Part shown: positions 6,489 to 7,192 of the stretch, piece after piece | How positions within the stretch are numbered: the first letter of the stretch is position 1 | How the letters are laid out: each line of letters starts with the position of its first letter | Assembly: GCA_021844725.1 (NCBI GenBank) | Contig: JAKBSX010000140.1 | Location: 1 to 7,192 of the forward strand | Reading direction: 5' to 3' | Origin: Actinomycetes bacterium | GTDB taxonomy: Bacteria; Actinomycetota; Acidimicrobiia; Acidimicrobiales; Acidimicrobiaceae | Length of the DNA: 7,192 bases | Translations under genes and position numbers: made by a program | The notes under the pieces: model-generated | What the model was told of the DNA's origin: nothing | Databases searched by the model: none | What the model saw: the letters and a program-made list of their open reading frames with translations, nothing else

Positions 6489-7046
6489 ATGTCTTTCAGT
6501 GGAACTTTCGGTCCAAGTGCTTTGGCAACGCCGTCTAATTTCATAACCTTGCTGAGGGTGATAATTACTCCATTGCTGATGTACGATGTGGCCAAAAATG
6601 GTGCCACCTGGACAGCGTTTATCGTCTGGGTAGTACTTGCTTCAACTGACAAGCTAGATGGTTTTTTGGCAAGAAAGCAAGGTACGACTCGCTCGGGCGC
6701 GTTTTTAGACCCCTTGGCCGACAAATTAATGGTTTTTGGATTATTTGCTGTTTTAGTGGCAAAGAGTGAGATTTGGTGGCTACCGGTAATAATTATGGCT
6801 GTGCGTGAGACTTGGATGTCCCTATATCGCTCTGTCCTTGGAAGAAGGGGTATCTCCGTGCCTGCCAGACCTCTTGGCAAAGCGAAGACCTTTGTACAAA
6901 TAATCGCGATAGGACTTGCGTTGATCCCGGGTTTTTATGCGTTTGGTAGAAGCGAGATTGCCGCGCTAGTGTGGATTGCAACGGGACTGGCCCTTGTAAG
7001 CGGGTATTTTTATTATGCCGATGGACATGTGCAAGGTTCCAACTAG
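6489..7046 (+). CDS. pgsA: CDP-diacylglycerol-glycerol-3-phosphate 3-phosphatidyltransferase
   Basis: Integral membrane enzyme that makes phosphatidylglycerol phosphate from CDP-diacylglycerol and glycerol-3-phosphate, the committed step to phosphatidylglycerol and cardiolipin. Counting from ATG 6489 (185 aa), the CDP-alcohol phosphatidyltransferase signature is complete: D54-x2-D57-G-x2-A-R, then G71-x3-D74-x3-D78, with LDPLADK typical of PgsA. Hydrophobic segments lie at about 18-35, 39-53, 81-107, 135-152 and 156-178. VPARPLGKAKT at 124-134 matches the PgsA position of the LGK-KT motif. An upstream in-frame GTG at 6468 would give 192 aa and a 19-base overlap with rimO; neither start has a strong ribosome site. 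ATG 6489, two bases after the rimO stop, is preferred. A related archaetidyl- or phosphatidylinositol-phosphate synthase is less likely given LDPLADK and the neighbourhood. Confidence 0.92.
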   Translation: MSFSGTFGPSALATPSNFITLLRVIITPLLMYDVAKNGATWTAFIVWVVLASTDKLDGFLARKQGTTRSGAFLDPLADKLMVFGLFAVLVAKSEIWWLPVIIMAVRETWMSLYRSVLGRRGISVPARPLGKAKTFVQIIAIGLALIPGFYAFGRSEIAALVWIATGLALVSGYFYYADGHVQGSN

Positions 7047-7049
7047 TCC

Positions 7050-7055
7050 AAGGAG
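7050..7055 (+). promoter_or_regulatory. Shine-Dalgarno of cinA
   Basis: AAGGAG lies 6 bases before ATG 7062 and 3 bases after the pgsA stop, giving a clear start for the last gene of the run. Confidence 0.75.
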
Positions 7056-7061
7056 TAGTTG

Positions 7062-7192
7062 ATGCAGGTTGAAATAGTGGCGATCGGCACTGAGCTGCTG
7101 TTGGGTCAGATAATAGATACAAACTCATCTGCAATTTCTCAAAGACTTGCTGAGGTTGGAATTGATTGTTTTTTATCAAACCCGCGTGGGTG
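7062..7192 (+). CDS. cinA: CinA-family protein, N-terminal fragment with an apparent frameshift
   Basis: Only the first 131 bases are in the window. The start reads [20 protein letters not shown] followed by a stretch ending [11 protein letters not shown], the unmistakable opening of the CinA N-terminal domain (molybdopterin-binding-like fold, COG1058), which in studied members has ADP-ribose/nucleotide pyrophosphatase activity and is often followed by an NMN deamidase domain (PncC). ATG 7062 is supported by AAGGAG 6 bases upstream and by the family start. After F36 (7170-7172) the given frame reads LSNPRG, which does not fit the family. Removing one T from the six-T run at 7169-7174 would give FYQTRVG, which matches the conserved TRVGDN region. 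The coding sequence is therefore frameshifted here, by a sequencing error or a real mutation. The rest of the gene is beyond the edge. The position after pgsA fits actinobacterial gene order. Confidence 0.85.
   Translation, partial: MQVEIVAIGTELLLGQIIDTNSSAISQRLAEVGIDCFLSNPRG

Noticed and set aside
1..7192. A new defence, mobile or secondary-metabolism system
   Set aside because: Every complete reading frame belongs to a known housekeeping family, with no repeats, integrase, transposase or unexplained gene-sized gap.

Overview
The window reads as a gene-dense, single-strand stretch of a chromosome, almost certainly bacterial and most likely from an Actinomycetota member of moderate GC, perhaps Acidimicrobiia-like. 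The main basis is gene order and protein wording: an RNase J tail, then ftsK, rimO, pgsA and cinA, is a neighbourhood I associate with actinobacteria. Class-level placement is an inference. All convincing genes lie on the + strand.

Layout: (1) positions 1-405 hold the C-terminal end of ribonuclease J, cut by the window edge. (2) A 100-103 bp AT-rich spacer contains two abutting palindromes and is the best place for a promoter or operator. (3) FtsK/SpoIIIE DNA translocase, complete. (4) An 89 bp spacer leads into a close-packed run: D-alanyl-D-alanine carboxypeptidase, homoserine kinase (thrB), ribosomal protein S12 methylthiotransferase (rimO), CDP-diacylglycerol-glycerol-3-phosphate phosphatidyltransferase (pgsA), and the start of cinA, which runs off the right edge. 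Gaps inside this run are 9, 0, 2 (or a short overlap) and 15 bp, so the five genes are probably one transcript with translational coupling. No stretch over 300 bases lacks a gene.

The genes form a housekeeping set: RNA decay, chromosome segregation at division, cell-wall trimming, threonine synthesis, ribosome modification, anionic phospholipid synthesis and nucleotide repair/salvage. I see no mobile element, CRISPR array, tRNA, rRNA or defence system, and no evidence of a new biological system.

The points most worth a second look are an apparent +1 frameshift in a T6 run in cinA near the right edge, a perfect 14-bp hairpin exactly at the left edge inside the RNase J frame, the paired palindromes before ftsK, and an SxN-to-SxD change in the carboxypeptidase active-site motif.
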